A stretch of 64,000 nt of DNA from Mesorhizobium amorphae (GTDB lineage: Bacteria > Pseudomonadota > Alphaproteobacteria > Rhizobiales > Rhizobiaceae). How positions within the stretch are numbered: position 1 is the stretch's first letter; every line of letters begins with the position of its first letter. A program made the position numbers and the translations under genes. The notes under the pieces are model-generated. The model saw only the letters and a program-made list of their open reading frames with translations, was not told the DNA's origin and made no database searches. The DNA lies in NCBI RefSeq assembly GCF_014843845.1, contig NZ_JHQS01000051.1:124001-188000 (forward strand), in the 5' to 3' direction. Shown here piece by piece: positions 61,922 to 64,000 of this stretch.

Positions 61922-62934
61922 TGGTGGGCGACGGCGATGATCTTAACGCCGTTGGCGGACCAGTCCGTCACATTCCGGTCCTCCTTGCCGAAGTGCTGGA
62001 AGCGCTTTCACCCAAAGCCGGCGACGTAGTCGTCGACGGCACGTTCGGCGCCGGCGGCTACACCAAAGCCATTCTTGCGACCGGTGCTTCGGTCGTGGCC
62101 ATCGACCGCGATCCCGATGCCATCGCGGCTGGTCGTGTTCTCGAACAGCAATCGGGTGGCAGGCTGCGGCTGGTGCAGGCGCCGTTCTCGACGTTGGACG
62201 ACCATGTCGAAAGCGCCGACGGCGTTGTACTCGACATCGGTGTCTCCTCCATGCAGCTCGACCAGGCCGAACGCGGCTTCTCGTTCCGCAACGATGGGCC
62301 GCTCGACATGCGCATGGCGCAGGCTGGCTTGAACGCGGCCGATGTCGTCAACAGTTTCAAGGCCGGTGATCTTGCGCGCATCTTCGGCTTTCTGGGCGAG
62401 GAGCGTCACGCCGGCCGCATCGCCCGCATGATCGAGAGCCGCCGCGAAAAGCGGCCGTTCGAGCGCACGCTCGACCTCGCCGACGCCATCGAGACGCATA
62501 TCGGCCGCGCCCCGAAGGACAAGATCCATCCGGCGACGCGCGTCTTCCAGGCGCTGCGCATCTTCGTCAATGACGAGCTTGGCGAACTGGCCAAGGCGCT
62601 GTTTGCGGCCGAGCGTGCGCTTAAGCCCGGTGGGCGGCTGGCGGTGGTGACGTTCCATTCGCTGGAGGACCGCATCGTCAAGCGCTTCATCGCCGACCGC
62701 TCGGATGCGGCGAGCGGCTCGCGCCACTTGCCCGAGGCGCAGGCGCGGATGGCGACTTTTCGCAAGGCCGGCAGCGGCGTGACGGCGGGCGATGCCGAGA
62801 TCGCGGCCAACCCGCGAGCACGTTCGGCCAGGCTGCGCGCGGCAATCCGCACCGAGGCGCCGGCGCGTAGCAGTGACTTTTCGATTTTCGGCCTTCCAAA
62901 GCTTCCCGGCATCGACCTGCCGGGAGAGAGGTGA
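61918..62934 (+). CDS. rsmH: 16S rRNA (cytosine1402-N4)-methyltransferase RsmH
   Basis: The product is 338 residues from the ATG at 61918 (GGGGAG 8 bases upstream), overlapping the mraZ stop; the frame is open far upstream but that is antisense-free noise inside mraZ. R-H-I-P-V-L-L-A-E-V near 17-26, SAM motif D-G-T-F-G-A-G-G-Y-T near 39-48, and V-T-F-H-S-L-E-D-R-I-V near 244-254 are RsmH hallmarks. It methylates N4 of C1402 at the ribosomal P site. It is followed 4 bases later by ftsL. Confidence 0.93.
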   Translation: MMVGDGDDLNAVGGPVRHIPVLLAEVLEALSPKAGDVVVDGTFGAGGYTKAILATGASVVAIDRDPDAIAAGRVLEQQSGGRLRLVQAPFSTLDDHVESADGVVLDIGVSSMQLDQAERGFSFRNDGPLDMRMAQAGLNAADVVNSFKAGDLARIFGFLGEERHAGRIARMIESRREKRPFERTLDLADAIETHIGRAPKDKIHPATRVFQALRIFVNDELGELAKALFAAERALKPGGRLAVVTFHSLEDRIVKRFIADRSDAASGSRHLPEAQARMATFRKAGSGVTAGDAEIAANPRARSARLRAAIRTEAPARSSDFSIFGLPKLPGIDLPGER

Positions 62935-62938
62935 GCAC

Positions 62939-63334
62939 GTGTTTCGTACCAGCGACATAGTCCTTATCGCGGTCATGGTCTCGGCGGCCGCCCTGACCTA
63001 CAAGACCAAGCGCGAGGCCGAGGAACAATTGGCGGCGGTGCAGAAGATCCAGGCGCAGATCCACTATGAGGAGGACACGATCGACCTTCTGAAGGCGGAC
63101 TGGAGCCTGCTCACCCAACCGTCGCGCCTGCAGAAGCTGGCCGAAATCTACAAGTCGCAGCTGGGACTCGAGCCGGTCAATGCGCGCCAGATCGTCGGCC
63201 TCGACGATCTTCCGGCAAAACCGGTCAACATCGAGGACCTGTCGTCGCAACGGCTGGGAGGCATGGCCGACAATTCCGGCAAAGGGCCCTCGGACGGCAA
63301 GGATCCCGTGGTGACCGGAGGCATCGTCCAATGA
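62939..63334 (+). CDS. ftsL: Cell division protein FtsL
   Basis: The product is 131 residues from a GTG at 62939 with GAGAGG 8 bases upstream. It begins with one membrane helix (about 4-22) followed by a coiled-coil region (about 24-65) with the conserved E-D-T-I-D-L-L-K-A-D-W-S-L-L-T-Q-P near 44-60. FtsL joins FtsB and FtsQ to activate septal wall synthesis. It overlaps the ftsI start by 4 bases. Confidence 0.87.
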   Translation: MFRTSDIVLIAVMVSAAALTYKTKREAEEQLAAVQKIQAQIHYEEDTIDLLKADWSLLTQPSRLQKLAEIYKSQLGLEPVNARQIVGLDDLPAKPVNIEDLSSQRLGGMADNSGKGPSDGKDPVVTGGIVQ

Positions 63335-64000
63335 TCGCCAGACTTCCAGTAATGGGCAAACTTCCAAAGATCGGCAGCCTGCTGAAGCGTCGCGCCAGGC
63401 TCGGCGAAGGCGGCTCGATCGTCGTCGATGGCGCCCGCAAGGCGACCGGCGGCAAGGCCAGGACGCGCATCGTGATGACGATGGCGGTGTTTTTCGGCAT
63501 CTATTCGGCCATCGCCGGCAGGCTGGTCTATCTCGGCTTCCAGAATCCCGACATGTCGGGCGGGCCGCAGAGCCGGGTGACCGCGTCGCGGCCCGATATC
63601 GTCGATCGCAACGGCGAGGTGCTGGCGACCGACATCAAGACTGCCTCGCTGTTTGCCGAGCCACGCCGCATTGTCGACGCCGACGAGGCGATCGAGAAGT
63701 TGTCGACGGTGCTTCCCGAGATCGACTACGAACAGACCTATCACAAGCTGAAGAGCGGCGCCGGCTTCGTCTGGCTGCAGCGGCAGCTGACACCGAAGCA
63801 GCAGGCCGACATCATGCAACTCGGCATCCCCGGCTTTGGCTTCCGTACCGAAAAACGCCGGTTCTATCCGGCCGGCGAGACCTCGTCCTACATTGTCGGT
63901 CTCACCAACATCGACAACCAGGGCATTTCCGGGATGGAGAAATATGTCGACGAGCAGGGTCTGACCGACCTTCAGGCGTCGGGACTGGCAGTGGCCAGGG
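63331..64000 (+). CDS. ftsI: Peptidoglycan D,D-transpeptidase FtsI (PBP3), N-terminal part
   Basis: Starts with ATG at 63331, overlapping the ftsL stop, and runs off the window after about 223 codons. A cytoplasmic basic segment (about 1-46) precedes one membrane helix (I-V-M-T-M-A-V-F-F-G-I-Y near 48-59). The pedestal/PBP dimer domain follows with R-P-D-I-V-D-R-N-G-E-V-L-A near 87-99 and R-R-F-Y-P-A-G-E-T near 172-180. The transpeptidase domain with the active-site Ser is outside the window. FtsI cross-links septal peptidoglycan. Confidence 0.9.
   Translation, partial: MIARLPVMGKLPKIGSLLKRRARLGEGGSIVVDGARKATGGKARTRIVMTMAVFFGIYSAIAGRLVYLGFQNPDMSGGPQSRVTASRPDIVDRNGEVLATDIKTASLFAEPRRIVDADEAIEKLSTVLPEIDYEQTYHKLKSGAGFVWLQRQLTPKQQADIMQLGIPGFGFRTEKRRFYPAGETSSYIVGLTNIDNQGISGMEKYVDEQGLTDLQASGLAVAR

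Overview
The window is high-GC, densely packed alphaproteobacterial chromosome. Gene content and protein style point to Rhizobiales, most likely a Mesorhizobium-like rhizobium: the betaine-lipid pair btaAB, a dual-domain ArsR/methyltransferase in front of metF, a RutR-type regulator beside a reductive pyrimidine pathway, an EttA-type ABC-F protein and a class A RNase P RNA. I found no tRNA, rRNA, insertion sequence, prophage or CRISPR array. The species assignment is inference.

Layout. 0-7 kb: a small lytic transglycosylase lipoprotein, an MttB-family methyltransferase followed by a covalent-flavin/GcvT demethylating dehydrogenase, and stress or housekeeping genes (DoxX, VOC, ChaC family). 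7.8-25 kb: a pyrimidine-catabolism region with preT-preA (dihydropyrimidine dehydrogenase), a rutR-like regulator, an omega-amino acid:pyruvate aminotransferase, a beta-ureidopropionase-type hydrolase, a dihydropyrimidinase, a small secreted protein, and an ABC importer with two permeases and an NMT1/THI5-like binding protein. It is interrupted by an Rrf2-AhpD-like-DoxX redox block and a pair of SDR genes opposite an XRE regulator. RutR-box-like sites lie in front of both preT and the aminotransferase gene, which suggests one regulon. Together these enzymes would take uracil or thymine through the dihydro and carbamoyl intermediates to beta-alanine (or beta-aminoisobutyrate) and then to the semialdehyde.

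25-44 kb: an Lrp regulator divergent from a trans-sulfuration-family PLP enzyme, a CHRD protein framed by two near-identical hairpins, a TPP-enzyme/CaiB CoA-transferase pair, a lipase, RNase T2, a diguanylate cyclase, ettA, tam, an orphan KAS III, a MOSC protein, a D-amino acid aminotransferase gene broken by one frameshift, and the ArsR/methyltransferase-metF operon with a perfect 16-bp palindrome upstream. 44-56 kb: a 28-residue membrane peptide gene, a DMT exporter, an ornithine/lysine decarboxylase, three wall- or beta-lactamase-type enzymes, btaA-btaB behind a clear Pho box, and a fused 5-oxoprolinase. 56.5-64 kb: a small lipoprotein, a TerB/DnaJ protein overlapping an AmpD-type amidase, an SLT transglycosylase, rnpB, a MetC-like enzyme, and the start of the division and cell wall cluster (mraZ-rsmH-ftsL-ftsI, the last cut by the window end) with four MraZ-type repeats upstream.

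I do not see a clearly unprecedented multi-gene system. The best leads are regulatory and small-gene features: the inferred RutR regulon over the reductive pyrimidine pathway, tandem Rrf2-type operators, MraZ repeats lying inside a promoter, a Pho box that forces a later btaA start, and the 28-residue membrane peptide with a near-ideal ribosome binding site.
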